Assembly: GCA_024138015.1 (NCBI GenBank)
Contig: JAMXBB010000009.1
Location: forward strand, 10,287,661 to 10,351,660
Direction: 5' to 3'
DNA from: Lumnitzera littorea
Taxonomy: Eukaryota > Streptophyta > Magnoliopsida > Myrtales > Combretaceae
DNA: 64,000 nt
The translations under genes and the position numbers were made by a program. Positions 38,290 to 50,609 of this stretch are shown in pieces. Every line of letters begins with the position of its first letter. Positions within the stretch are counted from its first letter, which is position 1. The notes under the pieces were generated by a model. The model worked only from the letters and a program-made list of their open reading frames with translations. It did no database searches and was not told the origin of the DNA.

Positions 38290-39340
38290 GATTGAAGACT
38301 GTACACACCGAACTGTTCTACGTGTGAACTATTGATCAGGGAAGGTCATAGTAGCAGATTATCATGTCACTTTGGGGAGACCAAGATAGCCAATTTGTTG
38401 AAGGAGAACTTTTACTAGCTAGGTTTAGCTAAGAGAAAGAGAGAACCCCATGGAGAATACATACCGCTACCAACACTAACCTTACCTTGGGCCAACTTCA
38501 GTATGGACTTTGCTCTAGGGTTACCCTAAACAGCTAGAGACAAAGATTCTATCTTTATTGTAGTGGATTGCTTCAATAAGATGACGCACTTCATTTCATG
38601 CCATTGAGCTAACGATGTTTTATATATTACTAATTTATTTTTTCAGGAGGTTGTCCAACTCCATGGGGTTTTAAAGACTATTGTCTCAGATCAAGACACA
38701 AAATTTTTGAGCTATTTTTGGAAAACTCTTTGGAGAATACTTGAAACTAAACTTATATTCAGCTCCAATAGCCACTCTTAGATTGATGGCCAGACTGAAA
38801 TGGTAAACAGGACGCTAGGTAATCTACTCAAAGTTGTCATGGGAAAGAACTCAAGGGATTGGGATCCATGCCTACTAGTTGTGGAATTTGCATACAACCA
38901 AACTGTTCATAATACTATTAGGAAGACCTCATTATAGGTCATCTATGGCCTTAACCTTACTATTCCCCTAGATATGATCGGTGTTCCAGTAGTTACTGTA
39001 GAGAGTTAATCTAGAGTTGACCAAGCCTAAGAACTGCATGAACTACATCGGTCTGTAACAAAAAAAATTGCCAAATTCAATAAGAGATGGAATGAAATTG
39101 GTAGTCGAGGCTGATAAATTGTTTCCTTCCACCCAAGAGACTCGGTATGGATACATCTTAGTCGAGAACGATTCCTACCCTTAAGATAAAATAAGGTATC
39201 TCTTCGAGCTAATGGTCTGTTCAAGGTCATGGAAAAGATCAATTGCAACGTTTATTAGATTGAGCTACCCGATGATTATGATGTTTCTTCTACCTTCGAT
39301 GTGTCTGATTTGATCCCTTACCAACCAGCACAAGAAGATC
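38290..39340 (+). pseudogene. Integrase remnant of the gypsy element
   Basis: A His-His-Cys-Cys zinc-binding region is seen at about 38330-38410. The three acidic residues of the D,D35E catalytic core follow, near 38566, 38689 and 38798. The C-terminal part keeps a plant gypsy-type ending near 39250-39320. Several in-frame stops are present. RT before integrase identifies Ty3/gypsy rather than Ty1/copia. Confidence 0.8.
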
Positions 39341-39413
39341 TCGCATGTAACCCAAAAGAGGAAGCAAAAACCACTCCATATTTGAGGGCAAATTTTTCCA
39401 ATCCGTAAGTAGA

Positions 39414-40242
39414 TGATAGGAATCAGACCTTTAGACTAATCACTTGTACTTAAGCTAGAGAACTCTAAGGACTTGTACGGAAAATACTAACTCAAAACCA
39501 AAGCCGAGATGGGGATCCCTATGTCGAACCGATCTCTTGCCAACCTGTCTGTTATATCTTCACATGTATCAGACATGCTCCTACCTAGCAGTGAAGTCTT
39601 ATTTTAGAAGACAGCCCAAGACTAGTCAAACTTAGCTCCCCAACCGATCGTAGGCATCTCACTCTAATTCAACTAACTTCTTTACCGGATTAATTGGCTC
39701 CCAAACTAATCCATATTAGGTCGGCCCTTAACTAAAAATGTTATTCTGCTCCCGCCTACCTTGTATCATATTTCTCCCATCTAGCCACCAAGCGACACGT
39801 GTCTTTTGACACAATATTCTAGAATGATTTTTTCTTTTCTGTATTGAATATTCTTTACCCCATTTCCCTTTTTAATATGTTTTATATAACTTAATTGTAG
39901 AATACTCTTTAATCTTTTTATACATATAAAGTAACCCTAATGGATAGGTATATAAACCCCTACTTTCTTGTATGCAGACAATCAACTAATTAATGCAGAA
40001 TTATTCACATTAAGCAATCTTAGTATTTTCATTATCGTTTAACTCTTATTTATTTCCTTTAGCAAAAAGTAAGTAGTAACAAGTGACTGATATGTCATAT
40101 CCGACGGATTATAAGCATAATAGGATCGAGTAGCATTATATCCATTCGGTAACTGCTCAAACTTAGCTAACTATTTCCCTGTTTATTTTTGGTTTATTTC
40201 GTTGTGGTGCTTCTTCGTGTATTCAACCCCGGAGACGCATTA
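39414..40242 (+). repeat. 3' LTR of the gypsy element (829 bp, uninterrupted)
   Basis: Begins TGATAGGAATCAG and ends GACGCATTA, where the 5' LTR has GACGCATCA. It shows the uninterrupted sequence at the point where copy C entered the 5' LTR. No clean polypurine tract is visible directly upstream. Confidence 0.88.
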
Positions 40243-40725
40243 CTTAAGCTTATTCTAAAGAAAATATGCTTCTTTTATATTAAAGATGGGCTAAGCTTCA
40301 TCGAACCCATTAACTAAGCTTAGTGTACATGGATCCATAAAGCAAAGGAGGTTTCAATTTAGTTCATCGATCGCCAGAAATTAATTTAATGGCTTATCTA
40401 GTCAATCAGTCTCAAATTCAGCTAAAAGTCAAGATTAGGGCTAAAATCTATAAAAAAAAAAGGGTCTCATCCTCCTTATTTGGAATATAAAAGTCGAAAT
40501 TGAGCTTTAAAGAAATATAAAAATTTTGCCAAATTGATTTTAAGAAAGATTAAACCAATAAATTAATCAAAAATAAGTGAAGAATGATCCAAAACATGAT
40601 ATTGAGTTCACCTTATCCTTCTCTCATGCCACTCTCTAACAATATCTCGAGACATGTTATCAGTTTAAGACTTCTTAATAAACATGAGTGACTGTTTAAT
40701 GTAATCCCACCATACACTCCTTTGT
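40243..40725. other. Remainder of the 199-bp repeat unit, then intergenic
   Basis: Bases 40243 to about 40345 complete the second tandem unit interrupted at 27893. The rest has no supported feature. The last five bases (tttgt) are the left target duplication of solo LTR copy D. Confidence 0.6.
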
Positions 40726-43640
40726 TATAAGACCTAAAATTTTCGTAGGATTAAACTTAGAATACAAAGTTTATGGTGATTGATTAAAAGATTCGTTTAA
40801 ACCCAAATTATAAATTATGGATAGAAAATTAGTAAAAATGACCCTATAAACTTGAATTTAAGAAGATAAGTAATAAAATAGGAGACTATAAAATTTTCAA
40901 ATTTTAAGTATAATAATTATTAATTATCGAAAAGGTGAAAATGTAATCTAATAACTAATAAATTACTAAAGATAGATTATATGTATATAAAAAATTATAG
41001 AATGACCTAAATAATAATTAGAAATGTTCAAGTGTACCCTATATGTATTTACGTGTAGATAAAAATACGCAGAATTTCTTAAATTGTCTAGAAACTTATT
41101 AAATAATTAAGGAAAATTACTAATTAATTAAGAAAAAATAAAAAAAAACAGAGAAATCAAGAATGAGGTGGATGTGGTCGTGGCAAGTCAAGAATGTGAA
41201 GAAAAAATTGCCCAATCAAAATCAAGCAATATAAAAGCCAAAAACTAAGGGATTTAGACAATGTCTTATCTAATTTAATGCACATTAATTACCAAAAAAC
41301 TCTATAAATAGGGAAAAAAATTTACAGAGCTCCTTTAGATAGTTAGAAATCAAAGAAAAATAGAGAGCATCAAAATTCAAGAGAAAAACCAAAAAAAAAA
41401 AAAAAAGGAAAACTGTGCAGTCAGGGTTAGTGAGCCAAACCTACACACCACCACTACTTAAGACTGAATCACCACCACCACCACCTTACTCCAGACCCAC
41501 CGTCTAGGCTGGCCGACACACTTGGACCGGAGTTAGACCGCCAAAAGGCATCGAACCAGGTGAGTCCCTTATCTGCTCTTATTTTGTATAATTTCTCAAA
41601 ATTAGTTATTTTGCCCAGAAAATTGTGAAACTTGTTATTCTAAGGTTTTATTTTATGTAGATTTAGGGAAAAATAGCGATTAAGTTTAATCACGTCTGAA
41701 AATATAGGGTTCTTAACAAATTAAGCAAAACCAAGCATGATTAGAACTGGAAATAAATAGGCTTAGGAGTGTAGTTTGGAGCTCAAATTTTTTCTGTAGA
41801 ATACTTAAGTGATATAGAACAGTGCTATGAAACCATTATTTTAAAATTAATTTTTGAAAATTTTAAGTAAATTTTTAGCCCTAAAATGATGGAAAAATTG
41901 GGTAATTTTGGGTTAATTAGGTGATTAAGACATTAATTACTGATTTAGATAGTAATTAGATATTTAGGGATGTTAATCTCTGATTTGAAAACCTAATCTT
42001 AGCCTTTGGAGTGTTAAGTGTAATTAATTTAGGAATTAGGTAGTAATTGTAAGAAATTAGGAATATATGGAATTGAAAATTTAATAAATATGAAAAATTA
42101 GGGTTATTTAGATAATATTATAATAAAAATCAGAATATACTAAATCTGAAACAAAATTTAATTTTAGGTAATTGTATAAAAAAATGTAAGATTTTCTCAC
42201 ATTGGGAATAAATCCAGTACTCCAATTAGGATTAGCGTATACCGAATAGTTTAAAATACTAAATTAAGAGCCAATAAGATATTAGAATACTCGAGCTTAA
42301 TGTGATTAATTTTATATTAGGATTCGAGCATATTTAAGACTTAAGAATCAAAACTAGAATCTAATTTAGGAACCGAACCCCGAAATAGGGTAGAATTAAT
42401 CATTAGTACATAATAGGTATACACGAAAAAATAATTTAAATTATAACTTAGAGTACGAATCTTTAAAGTATAAGTACTAAAAAGACCTATTTGTATTATA
42501 GGATACCCAGAGACGAATCGGCTTGCAATTAAGTATTCGGGCGACTAAGAAATTCTAAGTAAGTTGGGTTATTACTTACTGTATTAGAGTACTATTTTTA
42601 TGGTACTCGGAGACTTAGGATTGTATATGGTTGTGATTGTAAGTAGTTTATGCATATGTTTGATGTATCTGAATTTGTGCTGAAATTTGTAGTATGATTG
42701 ATTTTGTATTATAATTGAATTAGTGTGAAATTGCTTAAAAACCCTAAATGAAATTTAATCTTATTCGACTCTAATGACCTAAAATGTCATGCATTACAAC
42801 CCGTTAGCAGATCATTAGGATTCTCCAACCAAATACCGACCCCTTCGAAAAGGATAGCGCGGGATTGCATAATGATCCCTTATTCATTCTTAGTTGAACT
42901 AAGTGACAAGAGAGGAGGTCGTGGTGATGGTGAAATCAATGGTTCGAAGGTAGTCGCAGGAGGAGGGATGTCTCTATTGCATGAGCTTGGGTTTAGTTGT
43001 GAGATGCTGCATACCATAGAAACTCCTCAACCCGGATTAAAGCGGGTGAAATTTCTTTGATTTCACAATGAACCGGACTACGTTGTGCGATGACACTTGA
43101 TTGTTGCATTGTATGAAAATAATTGCTTGATAATTTTTTTTTTGTGTTTGTATACATTCATAAGTCTCCAATTCAACTTACTGAGCTGTAGTTGCTTATA
43201 CCCTTATAGATAATTTTGCAGGTTCTGATTTTTAAATATTTCAAGTGTTATGCCGCCTTACAATTATCCAGAGGTTAGTTCTTTTGAAGTTAGGGGTGTG
43301 AGGATCAATTTACTTAGTAGTGAATGTGTAGCTAGAGAGTTCTTTGTAGTTTAAGGATGAAATACTGATAGTTGTTATGTAAATTAGTGAATCATTATGT
43401 TTATGTAGAGTTTTTTGGGAAGTTCTGTGGACTTTACATATAATTATGTATGTTTATTAGAAATTTGTGATATTTACTATAATTGTAGTTAAACATTTAA
43501 TTGGACCGTTTATTTCAAAGCGAGTAATCATTGACGCCTTATGTAGATTATGTCTATGGTAGGTACTGTGAGGTCGGTTACTATTATAGAATGGTTTATT
43601 CGGCGGGACTGTTGCGACTCTGTGATTTCGGGGCATAACA
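40726..43640 (+). mobile_element. Solo LTR, 3-kb family, copy D (2915 bp)
   Basis: Starts TATAAGACCTAAAA (TGTAAGACC with G to A at base 2) and ends GGGGCATAACA. Flanks tttgt (40721-40725) and tttgc (43641-43645) form a 5-bp target duplication with one change. Landmarks are collinear with copy C, including TATAAATA, a CCACCACCAC stretch after it and 'accgtttatttcaaagcgag' near the end. No coding region. The open frame at 42872-43060 has no match to a known domain and is not conserved in the other copies. Confidence 0.88.
41303..41310 (+). promoter_or_regulatory. TATA box of solo LTR copy D
   Basis: TATAAATA, about 578 bp from the LTR start, at the same place as in copy C. Confidence 0.6.
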
Positions 43641-46600
43641 TTTGCCACGAATTTTTACCCCTCATCATGATTTTTCGCATTATCATTTTTTCATCCATTC
43701 TTTCATATATATGTTCATTTAGAGGTCTTCATGGTTCATTCAATTTGATTTAAGGATCTAATCAAACGGAATAATATACGAAACCATTCGATTCAAACCC
43801 TCATTAAACCAAACTACTTAAATCACAATTCCATTTGGTTTAATTTAGTTCGGTTTGAAGCACTTTCAAAAATACCTAGTTATTCTGACCTCATTTCATT
43901 ATTCTTAATACACATTTGTTGCTATAACTTTACTTACGTACTTTAGTGGAGGATTTTATATTTTATTTTTTAAAGAGTAGACTATAAATGCATATATACA
44001 AATCAATGAGCAAAAGAATTATGGACAACAATTTCCTTCGAATAAACTCCCATGGTACTTAGGTTAATCTTGTAAATTCCCTATTAAATTATCTATATTA
44101 CATGATCAATAAGTTAAAAGGGGGAAATAAATATACAGTTATAGTTTGTGGGGCTACTAATTTAGGCATTAAGGAGAGACCAAAAGACAAGGGTGAGACT
44201 ATGGAAGTGTGGGGAATTGAAGTTGAAATAAGAGATGAGAGTAAACTCCATAAAGGTGTGATTTGAGAGTGAGAATTTAGTCTAACTTAAAGGTTAGCAT
44301 ACGTGAAAATGATACAAATGAAGAGGGGAGAAGTTAAGGAGTGGGAGTTATGTCTTTAGCAATGTCAAGCATGTTTGTGGACATTAAAAATTAACATGGA
44401 GACACCTACAATGACTATTTATTCCATCATACCAGTGGTCACCGTCATCACCATCACCTTAGAGAGCATCATCCTCTTTACTTGATCAATAGCACCTATT
44501 GTAATTGACCCAATCGAAACCTTAACTCATCCTCTTCCTCAAATTATCACCAATAGTGTCCTCTTACCTCATAGAATGATGTTTATGATTTCTTTAAAAA
44601 TAATTTTTCAATAAAAACATTCTAGCAAGTAGATCAGATTATACATTATAGTGATGAAAAAAGTTGGTGAAGACCAAGTTGTCCTTAAGGGCTAAAAACT
44701 AACTATTAGGCTATTTTAATTTCATTTTTAGCTAGATGATTGAAACTACACGTTAAAGCAAACTAAATGAACAGAAGCAATTAAAATAAAATCACAAACA
44801 AGGCAAAAATTCTCTTATTTGACCACATGACATTTTAATTATTCGATCATCCGACAAATTAATGCATCCTTTTAAGATATATTAGCATTAATTAGTTAGC
44901 TTTTAATCAAACTCACAAGGACTCACTCCCCATTCAAGTTGTTATTATCCTAATCATAGTGGAAACAATATTTTTGAGTGGTTAATCTATAATTTTTAAT
45001 TATATAGTAAATTTTTCTCACAAATATTACTATTTTAATTGACATCAATAGTCATGCTTATTCTTATGCTACAAAATGTGATATTGGTTGCTAAAATCAA
45101 TTTAAGGAGCATGTACACATGATAATAATTAAATTAGCTTTAGTTCTATTTCATATGAACTATTTATTTCATTTCAAGTTTTTCAAATACTATTCACAAA
45201 TATCATTAGCTGAGTAATAAAATTATAAATCATGATATCAGATAATTGAAAATCACAACTAATTAAGTACTACTAACATATAATAGAATCACACATTAAT
45301 AATATCACCAAGTAATGATAAAATCCCATTAAATCTAATTTATTTCATAAAAATTATAAAGAATACACAAGAAAGTTCAAGGGATAAGATAATAAGTTGA
45401 AAGCAAGAGGGTGGGAGAAACATGTTAGTATTTTTGGAGTGCGATTACGTCTTTTAACTCAATCTTTCTTGATTTTCTTATGCCCCTATGACTTGAGAAA
45501 GAAAGGTTTATGGAAAAATAAAATCTTAATTTTGAATTTTTTTATGATCTCGTTTGTATTTTTTAAAGATCAATCTAATCCTTTATCTCATTTTTTGTTT
45601 TATATCAACTAAATTTAAACCATTAAAATAATTATAATTTCAACTGTGTAAATTTAATGTTATGGCCACTATTCAAATCCCCTCTTCTCCATTGTTGATA
45701 AAAAATCTCCATAAGGCGGCTTGCTCTTTTACGGCGTGAATTACCGTATGTGTTCTTATATTTTTACAATCTGACGTTTAGGGCATACTGGCTTGAATTG
45801 CTAGACTGACTTCAGACGTGGATGGGCCCTTGTTTGATTAGACAATGTATGGGCTGGGCAGCACGCTGGACTTGGATGGACCAAACGTGGGCTGGAAATC
45901 GTTAATGGCTTCATGGACTGAACGAATTGAATTACTTTATGAAGTGAGACCATGGCCGTGTGGAACTTTCCTTCACATGGGCCAAGATTTCAACGTGGGC
46001 CTATTTTTCAATTGACAAATGTGGGCTGCACGATAGGGTTCATGAGTTCCAGACAAGTGCTCAACAGTTCCAGCTGGATTATATTTGCTTGAATTCCATA
46101 TGTCTATTTATGTTTCGTCTCTTTTCCATAAATTCCATTCACTTGGATTACCTCCTGCGTATTTTTTCCAAAATCCGCCCGTAATTCTATCAAGGAAGGG
46201 TTAAAATAGGATGCCATTTTATGTTAACGATGTTCATAAAGGCTGTATTTTGACTAATTCTTAGCACTTATGTTTTGAAATGGAAAAACAAAACTATATA
46301 AATCTCTCTGAGATTTTTTCTAGATAATTAATCCGGAAAGTGTAATAAACTCTTTCTTCTGGCTATTAACCAGTATTCTGTACCCTCCTTTAACGCTATC
46401 TCTCATGTCAATGTATACTATGCTCCAGTACGGATAATCATCATACAATAAAAATAAATTTTAGAGTGGATTTCACTATTCATCCATATTTTAACACTTT
46501 GTTTTTGGTAGTTGGGCCCTTAAGGCCCATTTCAACATATAAAGACCTTTCTTTGGACAACTTATTGTAGCCCCTGTCCAAGCTATTTAGGTCCGAATCC

Positions 46601-48600
46601 AAGCTTCCATACATGATACTTCGCTCAGAGCTCGTATCCTGCCCCAATAACCCACCTACCTATAGATTATCACTTGAGTTTTCTAAGTGTTCGATTTCTC
46701 CTGTGGCACTTATGCTTGGGACGGCTATGGATCGAGGGTTTGCTTTGGAAGCTTGGTTGATGGACAGTCACAGGTAAAACTATATAAGCGAGACGGGTTA
46801 CGTGAATCGAGCTAAATTTTTTAACTTGTCCCGCAAAGTAAACCAACCAATTGTGATGTAAGTTAGCCTACAAACCAGAAAGGAAAAAAAAAAAAATAAT
46901 CAGTGCATCACGCTATTCATGTATAGCCTTGCTTGGAGACTAGAGTTTTGGCATGCTAACGTCGAGAGTGGAGACTAGACTACGGCTCTACTGATAAGTA
47001 ATAATAACAGGGATTATGATTTTATAAATTCACTTTCAAATTTTTTTTTTTTCACAAACTTTAAAAGGATAATAATAAAAAATTAAAAATAAATAAAAAA
47101 GGAAGCCCTACTAAACCTAATCCCATCCCATTCACACTTTCTAGGCTAATTTCCATACCTTATTTCTTCACTTTTATCCCAACTCGTAAGTCGCAACGCA
47201 AAGCTCCAGCAACCTAGTCACAACCGACGATGAGGAGCCATTGTCTTTGGGGAATCTCCTTAATTACTTGTGAGTTATTTTTAAATATTAATAAATAATT
47301 CTCAAAACAAATCAAAATTTGCTTGATTCTCACTAAATTGAATGATAAACTTTAATAATAAGTTCATAAATATCCTCCCAAATATTTAATTCATGGGTTA
47401 ATTAGTTTAATTCACAACTTCCAATGGAACGGATTGGACTAAAAATTGCATCCAACATTTATAATAGGCAAAAATGAGCTAAATACTTAACTTGTGAGCC
47501 AATAATTGACACACTTAACCCAATTGCACAACTCTAACCATAAGCAAAAAGTGGAGGGGTTGATCTACATGTCACCTTTAGAGATTTCAAAACTTGTCAA
47601 AAGTAGGAAGATACATTTTCCCATTCGAGTGAAATCTAAATATGATCAAGTTTTGAAAATATTTACTCCTCAATTGTTATAAAACTTGTCGAAAATGGTC
47701 ATATCGAATAACTTCAAATAACCTTCTGAAGGTGTATTGTTTTGCATGCTTAAATCTTCCGATCGTGGTCCACTTTAGAATTTCTACTGGTAAAATTCTT
47801 GACATAACATTATTAACCCATATTTTCATTTTGATACAATGCATACTTATATTTCTATTGATATTGACTAATTAACACGTGTCAAATTTTAATTGGTTCA
47901 TAATTTATAAAAATTATTAAATACATTTAATTAAAAAATATAATGAGAATAATAAAGCTACATAAGTATTTTTTAATAAAAAATATATAAAATCATGATA
48001 ATGAAAAAATATTAAAAAGAAAAAAAAAATAAGTGGAATGACTAGCTACCTAAGATCAAGTAAGGATATAATCGAGTTGAATCAAACTACTATAATATTA
48101 AGTTCAAACTCAAACTTAGATTTTAAAACTTGAAACTTCAATTTGGCTCGAATTTGATAATGTTTTAAATTTTAAGCTCGAGCTCAAATTAAAGATATAT
48201 CAAGTAAACTTAAGTTTAGCTCGATTAGTTTGATTGAGCTCATACTTTTTAATAATTACTCAATTATCATCTAATTTTATTCAAGTAAAACTTGAGTAGT
48301 TTACGATCGGTTGATTAATGTACACCTTCAAGGCTATAATTAACAAAGTCAGACTTAAATCAGTTGATCATTCGAATCATGTGTAATAAGGGTGGAGTGA
48401 TTTACTTAACATCTTAGAATTTAGAAAAGGAAATAAAGAAAAAAGTTGATGAAATACATATAAAAAATATTATTATTATTTAAAAAATATTAATCATTTT
48501 TTGGGCCAAAGTTTTAAAAATAATTAACAATAGTTCCTTTTCTATTTATTATTATTTATTTATTAACAAAAATTTCCATTCACGTCTCCCATATTTAAAA
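43641..48600. other. Intergenic, gene-less
   Basis: No gene is supported. Bases 45790-46080 are rich in TGGGC/GGCCC words and bases 46500-46800 are more balanced in composition. Either could be a worn gene or transposon remnant, but I recognise no domain. Bases 48060-48330 are the dispersed 'gctcgagctcaa' low-complexity repeat. The last ~100 bp are probably promoter of the downstream L18a-like gene. Confidence 0.45.
48060..48330. repeat. Dispersed low-complexity 'aagctcgagctcaa' repeat
   Basis: Same word set as 7077-7400 and 24105-24420 ('ttaagctcgagctcaaat', 'caagtaaacttaag', 'gattgagctcat'). Confidence 0.4.
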
Positions 48601-48689
48601 CTCCGGTACCGTGCGTGGGGCTGAACAGAAAGTAAAACCAAACGGTCCAAAACCCCCCATCAAAGCATGAGATGTGAAACTTCATTGTA

Positions 48690-48735
48690 CTCCACAGCTA
48701 CGGAGGAAGAGAAAGTGAGAGAGTGAGAGAGAAAG
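48690..48735 (+). other. Probable 5'-UTR exon of the L18a-like gene
   Basis: A GA-rich leader-like stretch ends at AAAG followed by GTGTGT, a good splice donor. The next usable acceptor is TGACAG at 50539-50544, just before the exon with the start codon. This gives an untranslated first exon and a 1.8-kb leader intron. The left border (transcription start) is a guess. Confidence 0.5.
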
Positions 48736-50609
48736 GTGTGTACACTTTCTTCATAATTGCTAAGTTGATTAGTTGTGGGGTTAGTGATATCTACGCTTAA
48801 CATTCTTTCTCGTAAAGCAAGAACCTTTTCAATCCAGTTCCATTGTTAATACAATCATCAAACAGTTAAAAGAACAACTTTTTTAGTTTCATTCATTACT
48901 TGTAACTGTCTTAAGGTTTTCTGTCTCCTTTTATTATATCGGGTATGAATTTTTTGGACTGTTTCATTGTTTATTTGACTGTAATATTTCTGGGTCTTGA
49001 TTCTTGAATGTTCTAGAATTTGTTTCCATCAGTTTCTTAGCAGTTTATGGGTTCATATTCTAGTTTATTGAGTGAGTTTATGTTACTGTTTCTCCCAAGA
49101 TTGGATTGTTGATGTGAAGGAGTGAGGAAATATTATCGTTGGCTTAGAATGTTAGTGAGGTTTTGGTTTTTGGAAATTCTTGGAGCTTTTCTTTCCCCAA
49201 TTAATTTTGAAGGAGTTAATTACTTTTCGCCCTTTGATTGTTCAATGATGTTGTGATAGAGTTGTCAAGCTTAGATTTTAGGATATGGGAGTTTAAGGTT
49301 ATATTAGTTGAGTTTGTTTAAAGTTCCTAACATTGGGTCTTGTGAAATATGAGAAAATTCTCGACATGTATTAAGGGGGTGATTATTTCATCGGAAACAG
49401 TTTACGTGCTTTTTAATGATAGTTACTTGATATTGAAAATGGGCTTTTCTGCTTGTAGAAATACTATGGTGAAACATTATTGGTCTAATTGTGAATACTT
49501 GTAAGATTAGTTAAATTTGTGGTAGAAACTTAGTTGCTACTGGCTTGTGTTTTAGCCAGCTTATGAGGAAAGGAAGATGTTCCTTTTGTTAAGTTTAATT
49601 GCCTTACATGTTTTTCTATGTGATATTATGCTGGATATTAGAGTATCTTTTTGTGTTTTTTTTTTCCTTTGTCTCTTTGGATGAAAAATGGAATCAATTT
49701 ACAGAGTATGTTGTTACTAGTAAGTAGGAAGGCAGTGTGCATTAGCAAGTTTGTTAAGAAGGCTTCAAGAAAAGAATGCCCAAATGGCAATGATTAAGTT
49801 TTAATAAAGGCAACATGACACCCACTATTGTTCAGTTCACGAAAGACACCTTAAAAGATGAATTTGGGTATTAATTTATATGCAGAGATGCATTTTGCAT
49901 TGCCGATTGCTTTGACAATGACAAAGCCTATCTGCATGCCTGTATTTAATTGTCTTGATGAACCTTTTTGAATTCAGATAGGAAGTTACTAATGTTCGAG
50001 CAATCTCCCTTTGCTTGCCTGTTGGTTAATCCTTTTTTTTTTTTATCTGATATGTTGTTTGTATCTTTTGTTTTGGATGACCACGTATGTTTTCAAATTA
50101 TAAGTAGCTATAATATTTATATTTGGACAGTACCGCCTTTTCTTTTGAATCTATCGATGCCATCATTTGGATGATTTAATCATTTCATATGCTTCATTGT
50201 GTAATATGTTGAAATAAAAAGTATGCTACACCATGGATGGAGTGTTGGTAGTGACTAACATGTTAAGTTGCTGATTGTCTACTTTATACGCGTCCAATGT
50301 AGGGTAGGGAGAATCTGATTCCACTTATTTTCTGTTTCCATCTCTTTTCACTTGCTATAAGAATCAGTTTGCTATTATCCTTGTCGTGTTATTCTCCATA
50401 TTTTCTTGATTAATTTGAGTTTTGAACATGAACTTGTTCTTTTATGTTGTTATCTTTCCATCCAAACATTTACTTTCTCCAGAAGAACTTGTCATTTTTA
50501 TTTCTAAGCATGCTTGTTGAATTGATTGTATTTTGACATGACAGGCGTGTGCCACCAGCATTAAACTCAAAGGTTAGCGAATCAACGTGCCGGTATAAAT
50601 CAAGTACCA

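Larger units (their letters stand above)
27894..40242 (+). mobile_element. Decayed Ty3/gypsy LTR retrotransposon with two nested solo LTRs
   Basis: Two LTRs of about 830 bp (27894-31530, interrupted, and 39414-40242) flank gag, protease, reverse transcriptase, RNase H and integrase remnants in Ty3/gypsy order on the plus strand. A primer-binding-like site follows the 5' LTR. Target duplications are cttac (27889-27893) and cttaa (40243-40247). The uninterrupted neighbouring repeat unit confirms the site. Solo LTRs are inserted in the 5' LTR (27979-30777) and between the protease and RT regions (33313-36378). Without them and their target copies the element is about 6.5 kb, normal for the group. 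In-frame stops and frameshifts run throughout, so it cannot move by itself. No chromodomain was recognised at the end of the integrase. The lineage is not assigned. Confidence 0.9.

Noticed and set aside
42872..43060. 62-aa open frame in solo LTR copy D as an element-encoded protein
   Set aside because: The matching stretch in copy C (29935-30126) gives a different translation and the frames are not conserved between copies.
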